From NCBI GenBank assembly GCA_003024785.1, contig PUQB01000148.1, forward strand, positions 248,001 through 312,000: 64,000 bases of DNA, written 5' to 3'. This DNA comes from Selaginella tamariscina. Lineage: Eukaryota > Streptophyta > Lycopodiopsida > Selaginellales > Selaginellaceae. Both the position numbers and the translations under genes were made by a program. The notes beneath the pieces were generated by a model that worked only from the letters and a program-made list of their open reading frames with translations, was not told the DNA's origin and ran no database searches. Positions 22,561 to 34,994 of the stretch are shown here, one piece after another (positions within the stretch are counted from its first letter, which is position 1; the number at the start of each line of letters is the position of its first letter).

Positions 22561-23595
22561 ATTGAATGTGGTTTTGCCAAAATCCTGTTGATGTCATCCC
22601 CCTCTTGAATTTATTGATTTTCACAATTATAAGCAACTGAGAGAAGGTATATGACATCTTTGTTATATATAATTCTTTAGTATGATGTGCTAATGACTTC
22701 TTTTTTTGACTATCAAGAGTGGGATTGCAACTTAACATGAATTTCTATGTTGAGACTTCTTTTTTGGAATAAAGGCTATCATGAGTGAGATGATTGAGAA
22801 ACTGCTAAAGACATGTCATTTTACATGTGCCCAACATATTTATTTCAAAATCAAATTATACAGGAAGATTTGGGTAGCATTAAGGCATTTGTTAAAGTCA
22901 TATTTAGTCGTACATGAGTTTTTAGTTATGTTTCTTTCTTTGGAGTTTATAATGGGAAAATACAAAAACAATAAATATTGTAAAAATACAAGAGAATATA
23001 AAATTACGGGTTACAACTGTAATACGAAGGCAGAGATGTAATACACATTTGAACATATCAGCAGAATACGGCTAGGGAAGTGGTTATCAAAATGGTAATG
23101 AGGAGGTTACATAATTGGTAAGGCTCATGAGAAGTTATAATAATTACAAGTGCTGAATTGGAAGTATGGGTATAAATAAACTAAAATAAGACTAGAAAGG
23201 GATCATGGATATACTAAATATTGTACTATGTGCCATTGCTTGGACATAATATATACTCTCTTCTTACTTTCACTATGGCTTGCTGTCTTATTTTCTTTAT
23301 TTTCTTAATATACTTCACTCTTTTCACTATTGCATCAAGATTCATAGTACTACCAGTTATATACCTTGCCATCTTTACTCTCTTTCTTCCTTCTAAAGTC
23401 TAATTTTCTGACATTTTCATATATTTTAATATTCCGTTTTTCCCTTATTATGGGTTGATAGTGGCAACCACAATTATGTTTATAAGCGTAGAAAGTTTTA
23501 GCTTAATATATTAATGGTTGAGGCTTTCCACATCACCGTGGTGAAAATCAATATACACCAAGGTGCATATTAATACCTTGTTATTGTTATTGTTA
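22561..23595. other. Unassigned AT-rich sequence
   Basis: I see only short frames with no recognisable domain and no splice-consistent exons. Confidence 0.5.
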
Positions 23596-23850
23596 TGATT
23601 CCATCAATTAGGTAATTTAATTTTTTGCCTTAGGATACTAGAATCCACAACTCATCACCATCACCATCACTATCATCATTATTATCACTATTGTTATTCA
23701 ATGCCACTACTAATTCAAGCTTCTAATTCCACTTTCAATTCCAACTAGAGTTTTCATTTTCAATTTCAACTAAAGTTTTTCAATTGGAGTTTCACTCTTA
23801 GTTTCAACGTGAGTTGCAACTCCCAATTCCATTGCAAATGTGCTATTTTA
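23596..23850 (+). repeat. 5' LTR-like part of element G
   Basis: Similar to 25777-25930: TGATTCCATCAATTAGGT, then TTTTGCCTTAGGATAC, a CATCACCATCA microsatellite-like part and GAGTTGCAACT. A TATA-like TATTTTATAAAAGAAC lies at about 23846. The inner end of the LTR was not resolved. Confidence 0.55.
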
Positions 23851-25379
23851 TAAAAGAACTTCCATGTTAAGCTTTCTTCAAAGCGTTCAACATAAGTCAC
23901 ACATGTTCTTCTGGATTGTTCAAGCTTCTATTTCATTTGTTTTTTCTTTCAAATTTTCATTTTCATATAGATTCTTAATTTTGTACTTTTCTATTAAATA
24001 CATTTTCTTCTGTATCTTTTACTTTATTTCTTTCATTTTTAATCACTTTGAAGAATGTCATCTCTGTGGAAAAACACCATGCAATTGACTCTTGAACAAA
24101 TGCAAGCTGTTTTTCAAGGGTTAAAAAAGGCCAATAAGACATTAAGGGCTAAAGTTAAGCGGTTTTGCAACTCACCATCTTTCTCTATGGTGAGCCCTCT
24201 AGAGCCAAGCCTCCTTTATATACTTTTGGAGAATGTCCTCTCAATCTTGTTCTTGTTCACAATTATCGTCCCAAGGTAGTATTCCACCGATGCTACTAAT
24301 GTGGGATTTGTTGGTTCCCTCCTTTTTGGATTCGCTTTTTCATTTTTGTTGCACTCTTTAAAAACCATGACCCAATCCTCCAAAGTTTGGCAAAGTTTAA
24401 GCAACATTTTGTGAACATGTTCAATGACACATATCGAGAACACATTGCCATCAACAAACTTCAATAGCTTTGTCAAGGATCAATGTTAGCAACAATATAT
24501 GCAGTTGAATTCCAGTTGATTGCTGTTAATATTCCTTGGAATGATGCGGCCTTGCAAGAACATTTCAATTCCCAACTCTACGCAATGACAGCTTGACCGG
24601 TCAAATTAAGGTGGCCTAGTCACATGATGACTTTGTGTAAGATATGGTCAAACACCTTAAGATGGATGCACACATGGGCTATGTGAAATACTACTTGCAC
24701 AATATGACTCATATACAATTGGACACTTTGAAATTTTGAAGATGATGAAACTAGTACAATGACTTTTTTAGTGGCCATGAATGCGAAGGTACATCAAACA
24801 TTTTTTATGATCATGTGACATGTGTCAGTGAAGAAAGCTACTTTGGCATCATCTAACTGGTCTTCTCCAACCTCTTCCGATTGTTGAGCAATCGTGGAAA
24901 TCCATCTTCACATATCTCCCTATTTCTTATGGTTTTTGTGCATTTCTTGTCATCGTGGATTGATTCTCGAAGATGGTGCACTTTTTACCACACCATAAGA
25001 TCTTCACATGTGTAAATGTAGCAAATTTGGAAAAGATTTTCCATCTCTATCGGTTATTGAATGATGTCATTAATGATTAAGGTCTACAATTTGTGTTCTA
25101 GTTTTGACATATTTCCCTCAAGTTGCTCAACATCAAGAAGAAGCTTTTGACCACACACCACCTTCAAATGGATGGGTAAATAAAGAAAATAATTCAAACA
25201 TTGAAGTAGTACTATTATGAGCATGCATCTACAAGACAATCGTTTCTTGTCACTCAAGATATTGACCCACATTGATGTTATTTAGTTCCTAAGGTACTAG
25301 CAGTGAATGTCATTGCAGATGATTAGGATATTCATCACTACCTTGCTTGTGCTTGAAAAGCTTACCGGTTTACAATGAA

Positions 25380-25625
25380 TCAATCTCAACAACCAAGACC
25401 ACAATTTCAACCAGGTGACAAGGTTTGGCTTCTTCGACATTATTGGTCATTCACATGACCTTGTGATAAGTTGGACTACCAATGATTAGGTCCTTTTCCA
25501 ATTCTTAAGCAGACATATTAGTAACTTATCGGCTTAAGCTACCACATGTTGTGCAACTCTATCTTGTCTTCCATGTTTCTCTTTTGAAACCATACCATCC
25601 TCCAACTGAGTTAGGACAAGTTACT
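25380..25625 (+). pseudogene. Integrase C-terminal remnant of element G
   Basis: QPRPQFQPGDKVWLLRHYW (about 25390-25450) followed, after stops, by VQLYLVFHVSLLKPYHPP (25551-25604) is the SH3-like C-terminal part of gypsy integrases that precedes the chromodomain. No readable chromodomain follows. The piece confirms the plus-strand orientation of element G. Confidence 0.75.
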
Positions 25626-25776
25626 CCTCCACCACTAACTATCACCATCATTAGTGCTTGGCTATCCACAAACATTCGACACGCCTCAAATCTTATAGTT
25701 GCCTTACATTGCCAATATCCTAGTAAGTTGGGTCTTCAGATGTGCGATGCTCATCATGGTAGAGGGGGTAGTATCA

Positions 25777-25930
25777 TGATTCCATTAGTTAGGTTTTGCC
25801 TTAGGCTACTCAAACTCGTGACCCATCATCATTACCATCATTGTTTCTATCACCACTAGTGCCACTATTAGTGCGTTACCAGTTCCAACTTTTAATTTCA
25901 CTAATAGTTTTAACTTGAGTTGCAACTTCA
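25777..25930 (+). repeat. 3' LTR-like part of element G
   Basis: Starts TGATTCCATTAGTTAGG after the purine tract and follows the 5' copy through the ATCATCATTACCATCAT stretch to GAGTTGCAACTTCATG, then diverges, so it is probably truncated. Confidence 0.55.
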
Positions 25931-26382
25931 TGCAAGGAGGAGGTTATCTACAACATCACCAAAGCCAAACTTACTTACAAACAGAAGGCTCTCACACTTA
26001 AACAACTAGATTGAAAAATTGATTTAGTAATGAGAAAAAAGTCAACAGAAAAATGGTTAAGTACCTTGTTGTTCATTATTAGCAGACTTTAAATGAAGGA
26101 GAGAAGATTCTTCAGAAATGGACTGCCTAGGACAAGGTCACCTATGAAGATCCACAAGGTGTCACTTTTATTCTTATGTACTAAAATGCTTTAAAAAAAT
26201 AGGTGAAGTTGTTCCTAGGAAAAGCTCTAGCTCCTTACCCTTCAACAAACAACCTAGCCCAATACTTTGTGGATATTGAAAAGGACATTTTGAGGGTGCT
26301 CTTCTCAAAACACAATAATTACATAATGTATCCTCAAAGCTTTGAAGCACATTTCTTGGAAGAACTAATCCATTGCTCTTAG
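25931..26382. other. Unassigned sequence
   Basis: No domain recognised; short frames only. Confidence 0.4.
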
Positions 26383-26751
26383 AACATGAATTGGAATCCG
26401 AATAGGAATATTTTGTTTACCTGCAAATGAAACAAATTATGCATGCCAGCGGATAAGAGTTATTATGAGAACTGAGATTGAATTGAATTAAAATGAATTA
26501 AACAAAGTGATATAATGGTGGAGAAAAGTGTGTTGGACGCTCTAAGGGTTTTGGTCCTTATAGATCAAGCTTTATACTCAAGCCCATGCAAGTTGTGTAG
26601 TTTTAAATCCATGTAAAAAAAGGGTGACCGTGGTTTTATGTTGTGATCATGGAGTTCACCAAACGAAGGTGACACCAGGCAAAGGTGCCAAGCACAAAAT
26701 AAGTGAACTCTCCAGGTGTAGGGCGGGTGAAAACTTGTTTGTATCCTGACA
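26383..26751 (-). repeat. 3' LTR of element D
   Basis: Read on the minus strand it starts TGTCAGGATACAAACAAG and matches the 37564-37980 copy through CTTGCATGGGCTTGAG, CACACTTTTCTCCACCA and AATTCAATCTCAGTT. The start follows four bases after a 17-bp G run. The outer end is mutated and placed by alignment. Confidence 0.75.
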
Positions 26752-26755
26752 TCAT

Positions 26756-26772
26756 CCCCCCCCCCCCCCCCC
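26756..26772 (-). other. Polypurine tract of D expanded to G17 (C17 on the plus strand)
   Basis: Seventeen consecutive C on the plus strand, four bases inside the 3' LTR boundary, exactly where the plus-strand primer tract must lie. It is read as poly-G on the element's coding strand. Confidence 0.75.
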
Positions 26773-26774
26773 AT

Positions 26775-29700
26775 GCTGAGCACTGGCGAGGCAAAGGACC
26801 AGGCTAGTGTGGGTAACATCAATGAAAACCAGCAACAAGGTCAGAAGCATTCTCAAGGTGATCGACAGGCTCCTAAGTTCGATCACTTGGAGAGAATCCT
26901 TTTCAATCAACAAGCTACTAGAGTCCATACTTGAAACGAGAATCCAAAACATTAGCAACTTTGAATTCAGGTTCGTCTGCAATGATGTTAGCTGGTGGAG
27001 TGGTGGAATACGACCAGGTATGTCACTCTCGTAGTAAGGTTCGAGAAGAGACACATGGAAGACGGGATATAACCAAAGATGAGTAGGGAGCTAAAGATGG
27101 TAGGAAACATATGAGAGGCAGTGGAGAACCACAAAGGGTCTCAGATGTTGGTAATCCATCTTGTCACTAGGTCGAGAGGAAGGCCAATGTTGCCAATCTT
27201 TATTGCCTGGTTGAAACATTGGGGTAGGCAAATGATTTCAGTCGGCCATCTATCAGTAAGATTCCTAAGCGCGATTCAGATGATAACAAACTTTATCACA
27301 AAGAGCTTATAGGGTGGCAACACAATCCTGAGCATGATCATTAGATAATGGAATAGCCAGCAACTCATAAGACCAACGAGGATGATGTTCGTAAAATGTG
27401 AAGAACAAAGATTGGCCAATGGAGAATTGTGCCAAGTTGTTATAGGCAAATTCAGCCAAGGGAAGTAGATCAAACCAATCATCCTGCTAATGCGAGAGGA
27501 AGTAGTGAAGATACTGTTCAAGAGTTTGATGGTTGCTTTGTCTAACCATCAAACTATGGACGGTGAGTATTGGTGACTCATAGGGCATGGAGGAACTATT
27601 GCCAGAATAATGAGATGAACTGAGGACCTTCATCACTAACGATGTCATCAGCTAAACCGTGAAGCTTGAAGATGCCACGATAAACCAAATTAGCTACATC
27701 AGCACCAATAACTAAGTTGTGATAGGGGAAGAAATGCGTCATCTTCAAGAACTAATCGACAATAACCAAGAGACAATCGAAACCATGGGACGGCAAAAGT
27801 CTTGAAAGAGTCCAAAGAAATAAAATGCCATGGGCCGGATGGGATGAGAAGCGGATGGAGAAAACCGATAGCACAATGTCAAGACAAAACGCTCAATGAA
27901 ATGCCTCATGCTAGGCTACCAGAAAAGGCGTTGAACCATCTCAATAGTCTTGTGCATGCCAAAAATGGCATGTAGATGGTAAATCATGACAAACCTGAAC
28001 TACTCGCATCCAGCAATCTTGGTCATGAACAAAGAGTTGTGTGTGATGATAAAGAAGTCCATCCCAAAACTACAAAACACGATATTCCCCCTCTTGTGCC
28101 GACAGTTGGTCTGGAACTGCATGTTGGCAAGTCACCTAACAAAGGGATTGTTATCCTAGGCAACACGGATTTCATGGGACAAAGAAGCATCAAATGGCAT
28201 TGGGTACTACTTAAAAGCACGAAGCTAGAGTTGGGAAGAGTTAAGAACCACTTACTCTTGCATATCAAAAGCAAGTTTACCAGGAGCATGAGTCATGTAG
28301 CTTCAACAGGTTAGGGTGTCTGCCTTACTATTTGCCTTGCCTAGCCGATGAATGATGATAAAATGGAATCAAAAGAGAGATTGTGCCCCACGGGCCTAAC
28401 AACAATTCAAAACCCGTGCTGTGGACCAGTATTGAAGATTCTTGTGATCACAATGAACTGTAACCACATGAGGAGCACCTTTAAGGAAGTGACATCACTC
28501 TTTGAAGAATCGACAATCACCAAAAGTTCTTTTTTTGTAAACATTATAGTTGATTTTGGCAGGAATGAACTTCCGGAAATGAAACACAATAGGATGAAGA
28601 CAGTGATCTAGACCTTCCTAGGACAATACTCCACTAAGAGCGAAGCCAAATGCATCAGCTTTGACTATGCATGGCTTAGTGTTGTCCAGATGGATCAAAA
28701 TGGGAGCAGAACTGAAGGCAGTCTTAAGAAATTGAAACACCTATTTAGTTCTGGCATGCTAGGCGAAAGGCAAGGACACATGCGTAGGGGAACTAGAGTC
28801 AAGCAGGTGAACATTGGAGTTGGCTATAGAAGTCTTGGATGTAGGAACAAGTGGAGCCTTGGCCGTCAGCTTTTCAAAGGAAAGGCAATCCTTAAGAAAT
28901 ACTTGATAAAGTGATGGTAGAAGTTGGTGAACCAAGGAAAACATTGGACATCATAAGCAAATCGAAGATGTTCCCAATTGGCCCAAAAACTCCTAGAGAC
29001 ATTGTAGAGCTAGAAGTTTCCCAATTGGATCCATCTTGATGTCGTCAACAGTTACAATGCAACCAAGAAACTCTACCTTAGTTTGGTCAAAGGAACATTT
29101 CTCAAGCTTGGTGAAGGACTGTGTTCTTGCAGGCTTTGAAAGACTAGGTAGACATGATGGTTGTGCTCCTCCTGGGTTTGAGAAAAGATCAAGATGTCAT
29201 TGAGATATATCACCATGAATAATTCCAGAAAGTCACGAAAGACATCATTCACCATATGCTGAAAAATGGTAGGTGTGCTGGTGAGTCCAAAGGGCATTAG
29301 CGTGTATTCAAAGTGACTATGGCATGTCTTAAAAGCTATTTTCCACTCGTCCCTCTCACAAATGTGGATCAATTGTACATGCCACGTAAATCAATCTTCA
29401 TGAAGAAGCATGCATAAGAAGATGCCCAAGGATCTCAAAAACAAGAGGAAACGAAAAAGACATGATCTCCAGCAAGGGAATCAAAGTGTTGAATAAAACT
29501 GTGGTTAAGTTCTCCTCAATATACTCCCACAAGGTCTAGAGCTCAGCAAGAGATAAACTATAGATGGGACTAGCAAGCGGTTGCTTTCCCTTCACTAGGT
29601 CATTCGACAATTGTATGGTCGGTGAGGAGGAAGAGTTGTAGCCTTTTGCTTGTCAAAAACATTAGCAAACTCTTGATACTTGGCCGGCAAAACAATCAAG

Positions 29701-30251
29701 TTCTTGGTCTGCATAGAGGAAGGATGTACCATAACTACAAAAATAGAGAAAGGATCCTCTCGGCTAGATGCTCAAAACTTTTCCCGAGAGATATGGGAGA
29801 TCCAAGCAGTAAGCACATGCAAAGACATAGAGGAAGGTGTAGGCAAAGGCAAAGAACCCGAAACACAAGAGTTGGCAGGAGAATCAGCAGGCAAATGAGA
29901 AGACCTAGGAAATTGTTGGAAAGAAATAATGGCATAGGATTAGGAATTTGGAAAGAAGGAACTGCTTTGGAATTAGGTCTGAAATATCGTTGAGAGCACC
30001 AGTTGACTACAAGATTCACCAATTCCAACTAGGGCAAACCTAAGCTAACTGGTGATCTTGGAATGGAAACAACATTGAAGGCAACTTTGCTACAGGTAGA
30101 CAAGGAGACAACGTATTTTCATGTGTCAAAACCCTGAAGGAAATCTCCCGACCATCAATGACCTCGACAAATGATGATGTCTACTTGGCAATAAATTGAT
30201 ACTATGGGCAGCAGTGAAGTTGTGGTCAACAAAGTTGGCATTAGCCCACTA
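26775..30251 (-). pseudogene. pol remnant of element D
   Basis: On the minus strand the clearest pieces are a reverse transcriptase segment at 29372-29073 ([20 protein letters not shown], then [12 protein letters not shown] and [11 protein letters not shown]) and the integrase C-terminus plus chromodomain at 27054-26800 (SLLEPYYESDIPGR, then SPSDRTWEPVDHLENASD in a neighbouring frame). The catalytic YLDD motif reads YLND, and stops and frameshifts are dense. The stretch 30251-29900 continues protease-side sequence interrupted by E. Confidence 0.8.
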
Positions 30252-30256
30252 CCAAT
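30252..30256. repeat. Target-site duplication CCAAT, left copy
   Basis: CCAAT directly outside the left end of element E; the same five bases flank the right end at 36420-36424. This fixes E as an insertion into D. Confidence 0.92.
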
Positions 30257-30826
30257 TATCAAGCCACGATCCAGGAACTAGGAAGAGAGCAGGATTTCAA
30301 GAACAAGGAGGCTTGACTCAGGAATAGGACAGAGAGCAGGACAGGAACTAGGAACTCAGGACAAGATTGGAACTGGATAGGATCCGGGAGAGACAGGAAT
30401 AGGATAGGATCTTGGAGCCAAACAGGAAGGTGTAGGACAGGATCCAGGAACAAGACAGGAACTGGACAATCCAAGAGCGAGACAAGGAGAGAACAAGAAG
30501 TAAGGAGCAAGACAAGAACAAGACAAGACAAGATTGATCGTAGTAAGACTGTGTTGATTGTAACTGATTGTACAACAATTAGGTCGGAGCTTTTATGCTC
30601 ACAACTCCAAGCTAATCTGGTCATGAGTCTAATCTAGTCATGAGCTAAGAATAGTGACCCTTATCCTCTAGGCATATCCTGTAGCATATCCTATAGGCAT
30701 ATCATGTAGGAATATCCTATAGGTATATCCTGTAGGAATATCCTGCAGGCATATCCTGTAGTATATCCTGTAACCCATATCCTATATCCTGTATCCTATC
30801 CTGGAATCCTGTATCGGGTTGTGACA
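30257..30826 (-). repeat. 3' LTR of element E
   Basis: On the minus strand it runs from TGTCACAACCCGATACAGG to GGCTTGATA (the usual final TGACA mutated). It holds nine or so units of the 13-bp minisatellite at 30664-30780 and a TATA box at 30590-30596. The leucine/serine-rich frames through it are just LTR sequence. Confidence 0.93.
30590..30596 (-). promoter_or_regulatory. LTR TATA box (3' LTR of E)
   Basis: ATAAAAG on the minus strand in the same LTR context as 36196-36202 and 2592-2599. Confidence 0.5.
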
Positions 30827-30842
30827 GCACCTCCTCCCTAAG
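30827..30842 (-). other. Polypurine tract of element E
   Basis: On the coding strand AGGGAGGAGGTGC immediately precedes the 3' LTR start TGTCACAACC; the equivalent tract of element A is AGGAGGAGGTGC. Confidence 0.8.
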
Positions 30843-32389
30843 GACGAGTTCCACGAGTCTTGGACCTGGTTTAGCAGGATAATGCCGATGGAAAGCAACT
30901 TTGGAAGAAGCATGGAGTAAGTTGGATGCAGGTTCCCAAGTGCGATCGGTAGGCAAATAACCTTTCCAATCCACCAAGTATTGAAGTTGGCGGCGATGAA
31001 GACGAGAATCAAGGATGGCTGCAACTTCGTACTCAGGTTCACCAGCAATGACCACAGGAGGGGGAGGAGAAGAAGCACGACCAGGAAGAGAAGAAGGATG
31101 ATACGGCTCCAACAAGGAGGTGTGAAACACAGGATGAAGTTTCACCGTAGATGGTAACTCGAGTCGGAAAGCTACAGGATTAACCTCCGCCACAATCCTG
31201 TAAGGGCCCAATCGTTGAAAATCCAACTTAGAAGAAGGCCTGTTGGTGCGAATGTGTCGACGAAGAAGCCACACGAGATCACCAATCTTGTATGCAGGTG
31301 CCGGCTGACGGTGAGCATCAGCATGATGCTTGTATCGTTCCTGTGCCTGCTGAAGATGAACCCGGAGATCATCCTGTACCTGACGAAGATGCTGGAGACG
31401 ATCCTGTACTGCAGGAGCGGAAGAAGGAGAAGCAGGAGGAGCAAAGTCAAAACGTGGATGGTGGCCTGTAAGAGCAAAGAAAGGTGTCTGGCCTGTAGAT
31501 GCGTGAACGGAGTTGTTGTAGGCAAACTCCGCCATTGGAAGAAGGTCCAACCAGTTGTCCTGTTGGTAACTGATGAAGCAACGAAGATACTGTTCCAAGG
31601 TCTGAATTGTGCGTTCTGACTGCCCATCATTTACGGATGATATCCTGAAGAAAGATCCGCTTTAACCTGTAGACTCCAAAGAAGCTCTCGCCAAAACTTG
31701 GACATGAATTGTGGACCTCGATCGGAAACAATACTCTCAGGAAGACCATGATGTCGGAACACTTCACGGATCACCAACTCAGCAGTTGTCTGACTGTAGC
31801 TGTCTTGTTGCAGGGTAGGAAATGAGACTGCTTGGTGAAACGGTCAACCACCACAAGAACTGCATCGAATCCACGAGAAGGAGGAAGATCTGTGAGGAAA
31901 TCCATAGAAATGGATCTCCAAGGAGCAGAAGGAACGAAGAAGACCAGAGGGTGCATGATGAGGCATCTTCGACCTGTTACAAGTGTCACTCCGTACAAAC
32001 CTTTCCACAAAACCTCGCAACCCAGGCCACCAATAGTTGCGAGTCACCAACTCCACTGTCTTGGCCACACCAAAATGTCCTGTAGCCGGGGTATCATGAC
32101 AATCCTGTACCACACGAGTCCTGGAAATACCAACAGGAACGTACAGGAGACCTTCCCGGTACAGGAGTCCATCCTGTATGGTGAACAATTGTAGTCTGGA
32201 ACGGGAACTGGAGGAAGAGGAACTTGCAATGTCAGGATGAATGTGTGAGAACACATTCTTTGCCAAGTCGTCTGTAGCCAACTGCGAACGGATGTCCTGT
32301 AGGAGTGTTGAATTTGCTGGAGCCTGATGAACCTGTAGCCGCAAGCCGGAATCGATCAGGACCCAACAACACTTGTCTTTGACAGTCAT
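30843..32389 (-). pseudogene. Integrase and chromodomain of element E
   Basis: The integrase zinc-binding part is at 32110-31960 ([20 protein letters not shown]); its second cysteine pair is damaged (RSDTCNRSK). The core follows at 31950-31600 in broken frames ([31 protein letters not shown]). From 31598 an open frame of 293 codons carries the core end ([20 protein letters not shown]), the SH3-like part ([34 protein letters not shown]) and a chromodomain (EYEVAAILDSRLHRRQLQYL, then [10 protein letters not shown]). Chromodomains of this class target insertion to particular chromatin. The frame runs on past the purine tract into the LTR minisatellite. Confidence 0.9.
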
Positions 32390-33747
32390 ATGCAGGATCG
32401 CCGGACCGGTGCAAGGTAAGAGCGCCTAGACAATGCGTCCGCCTTGCCATTCCGAAAACCGGGCCTGTAGACGATGACGAAATCAAAACGTGATAGGAAC
32501 TCCGCCCACCTAGCCTGTCGCCGACTGAGAACTCGAGCCGTTTGAAAATACTCCAGGTTCTTGTGATCCGTAAGAACTTGTACAGGATGTGCAGCACCTT
32601 CCAGGAAATGCCGCCACTCCTCAACGAATCCACAATGGCCTTGAGTTCCTTGTCATGAATCTCGTAATTGATCTCCGCCGAAAGGAACTTACGAGAGTGA
32701 AAAGCTACAGGATGAAGCAACTTGTCTCTCCAACTTGTGATAGGACGGATCCTACTGCAAAATCCGAGGCATCTGCTTCAACGAAGAAAGGACGAGAAGG
32801 ATCAGGATGTGCTAAAATCGGAGCTGTCGTGAAGGCGTCCTTGAGTGTTGTGAATGCATGTTCCGCCTTGTCGGACCAAGAGAAAACCCTGTGCGCTTGG
32901 TGAGTTCCGTGAGTGGAAGTACACGCTTGGAGAAGTCCTGTATGAACCGCCTGTAGAAGTTTGCAAAGCCAAGGAAACATTGTACATCTCGTACAGACTT
33001 GGGCCTCTCCCACTCCACGATGGTCTTCACCTTGTGCATGTCCATGGAAACGCCAGCAGGAGAGACGATGTAGCCCAAGAACTCCACAGAATCCCTATCG
33101 AAAAAAACTTCTCCAACTTCGCATACAGGCCATGCTCGCGAAGCCGCTGTAGAACTAATCGTACATGCTTGTCATGTGCCGCCTGGTCCTTGGAGAAAAT
33201 CAAAATGTCGTCGAGGTAGATCACCACAAACTGGTCCAAGAAGTCACGAAAGATGTCGTTCACCATGTGTTGGAACACGGCTGGGGCATTGGTAAGGCCG
33301 AAAGGCATCACCGTGTACTCGAAGTGTCCATACCTTGTACGAAAGGCAGTCTTCCACTCATCGCCTGGACGAATCCGTACAAGGTTGTAGGCCCCTCGTA
33401 AGTCGATCTTCGTGAACACCTTTGCTCCTCGCAGCCGATCGAGAAGTTCCGGGATCAATGGCAACGGGTACCGATTCCGAATGGTGACTTGATTCAAACC
33501 CCTGTAGTCCACAACCAAACGTAAACTCCCATCCTTCTTCTTGACAAAGAAATAGGTCCTGCAGGGGACTTTGAGTGACGAATGAAGCCGGATGCCAAGT
33601 TGTCCTCGATGTACTGACGAAGAACCTCCAACTCTGTGGGTGACAATGCATAAATCGGTCCGAACGGTGGAGTCTTTCCTTCCGCAAGATCAATAGGACA
33701 GTCGTAGGACCTGTGAACAGGAAGAACTGCAGCCTTGTGCTTGTCAA
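32390..33747 (-). pseudogene. Reverse transcriptase and RNase H of element E
   Basis: RT is best seen at 33518-33080: [60 protein letters not shown] and the intact catalytic box [14 protein letters not shown]. The thumb/connection lies at 33087-32960 in another frame ([16 protein letters not shown]), and RNase H at 32900-32460 ([38 protein letters not shown]). At least four frame changes occur between 33747 and 32390, so no full polyprotein can be made. Confidence 0.9.
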
Positions 33748-34388
33748 AAACGTCCTGAAAGGAGTGATACTTGGATGGTAGGGAAGAAGGAGGAGAAGGA
33801 AAAGGAGTAGGAGAAGGAGATTGAAAAACAGGAGAGTCAGACACAGGAAAGGTAGAAGAGGACGTAGGAGTTACTTGAAAGGCAAAAAGGTGGAAAGGAG
33901 CAGGATCAGTGGTAAGTTCATGCATGGTAGTGGTAAGAACTCGGAGAGGAGAAGGAGGGAGCTGTGACTGAAAAAGAGGAAGGATCTTGGGGGGTGGAAC
34001 AGAAGCAGAGTAACAAAAGGAGGCAGGATTGGGAGAAACCTGTGTGGATGTTGACGAGTGTACAGGATTGGAAGAATCCTGTACAGAAGTCCGTGGTTGC
34101 ACAGGAGTGAGGAAGCCTGCAGTGTGCTGACGAACCAACAGGAGGTGGATCCTGTTGAGGAGGAACCTTCGACACTGATACAGGATTGGAAGAACCCTGT
34201 ACAGGAATCCGCAAACTTACAGGAGTGGAGAGAGCCTGCGGATGTGCTGAGGAACTGACATGAGGTGAATCCTGTCGAGGAGGAGTCTTCAACATACTGA
34301 TACAGGAACAGGCACGGTCAATCCTGTAGCTTGTACTGCCTCAGATACTAAGGATGTATCCTGCACGCAGGAAGGTACAGGATTGATC

Positions 34389-34994
34389 CTAGCTCGGAGA
34401 GGAAAACGTGAGCGTCCTAGACCTCCAGTCGATCTGCGGATTTGCAACAACGAACCATGGCATGCCCAAAATGATGGGAGTTGACCGAGTCTTGATCAAG
34501 TTGAAGGAAATTGAACAGTTGAATGTGCCATGACTGCAAGAGAGAGGTTCAGTAGCATGGGTAACTGCGCAGAAAGCAATCAGACGCCCATCGGCCACCT
34601 CTACAGGAACTGCACGCTTCAACTTCACCACCGAAATGCCATGTTGAGTTGCAAAAGTGTCATCCATGAAACATGCATTTGCACCAGTGTCTAACAGGGC
34701 AAACTCCTTGAGCTCTCGATTATTAAATGAATGTGTACAGGAAACTTGAGTGATGGAATGGTATGAGCAGCACCAATGGAGCCTGCACCTACGTCCAACT
34801 TCGCGGCTCCTAGACGAAGTGGACATTGAGTTTTCCGACTGAACTTCAGCTTCAACTTCACGCGTCTTGAACTTCCTGGCTTTAATAGGACAATCTGCCA
34901 CCTTGTGTCCTGCTTCACCACAATACAAGCATAGGTTCTCACTGGCGACGTTGCTTCTCAGCAGCGGAAAGAGAGCCACGCTTGGATTTCTCAA
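34389..34994 (-). pseudogene. Zinc knuckle and protease of element E
   Basis: An open frame of about 200 codons joins the end of gag to protease. The knuckle CLYCGEAGHKVADC (C-x2-C-x4-H-x4-C) lies at about 34890-34932. The aspartic protease active site is FALLDTGANACFMDD (about 34712-34670), and the C-terminal signature IILGMPWFVVANPQIDWR lies near 34460. Protease would cut the polyprotein after particle assembly. All key residues are present. The sequence downstream to 33750 is a proline/serine-rich linker. Confidence 0.88.

Larger units (their letters stand above)
23596..25930 (+). mobile_element. Degenerate Ty3/gypsy element G, mostly deleted
   Basis: It is bounded by two related sequences starting TGATTCCATYARTTAGGT (23596 and 25777), the second directly after a purine tract (AGAGGGGGTAGTA, 25761-25773), as expected for 5' and 3' LTRs. 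Inside are gag-like pieces (LQEHFNSQLYAMTA at about 24552) and an integrase C-terminus. Reverse transcriptase and the integrase core are not seen; a large part of pol appears deleted. The element is short and heavily mutated. Confidence 0.6.

Noticed and set aside
30259..30624. Leucine/serine-rich 'membrane-like' frame on the minus strand (also 35932-36230)
   Set aside because: It lies wholly in the LTRs of element E and mirrors CCTGT/CTTGT simple sequence.
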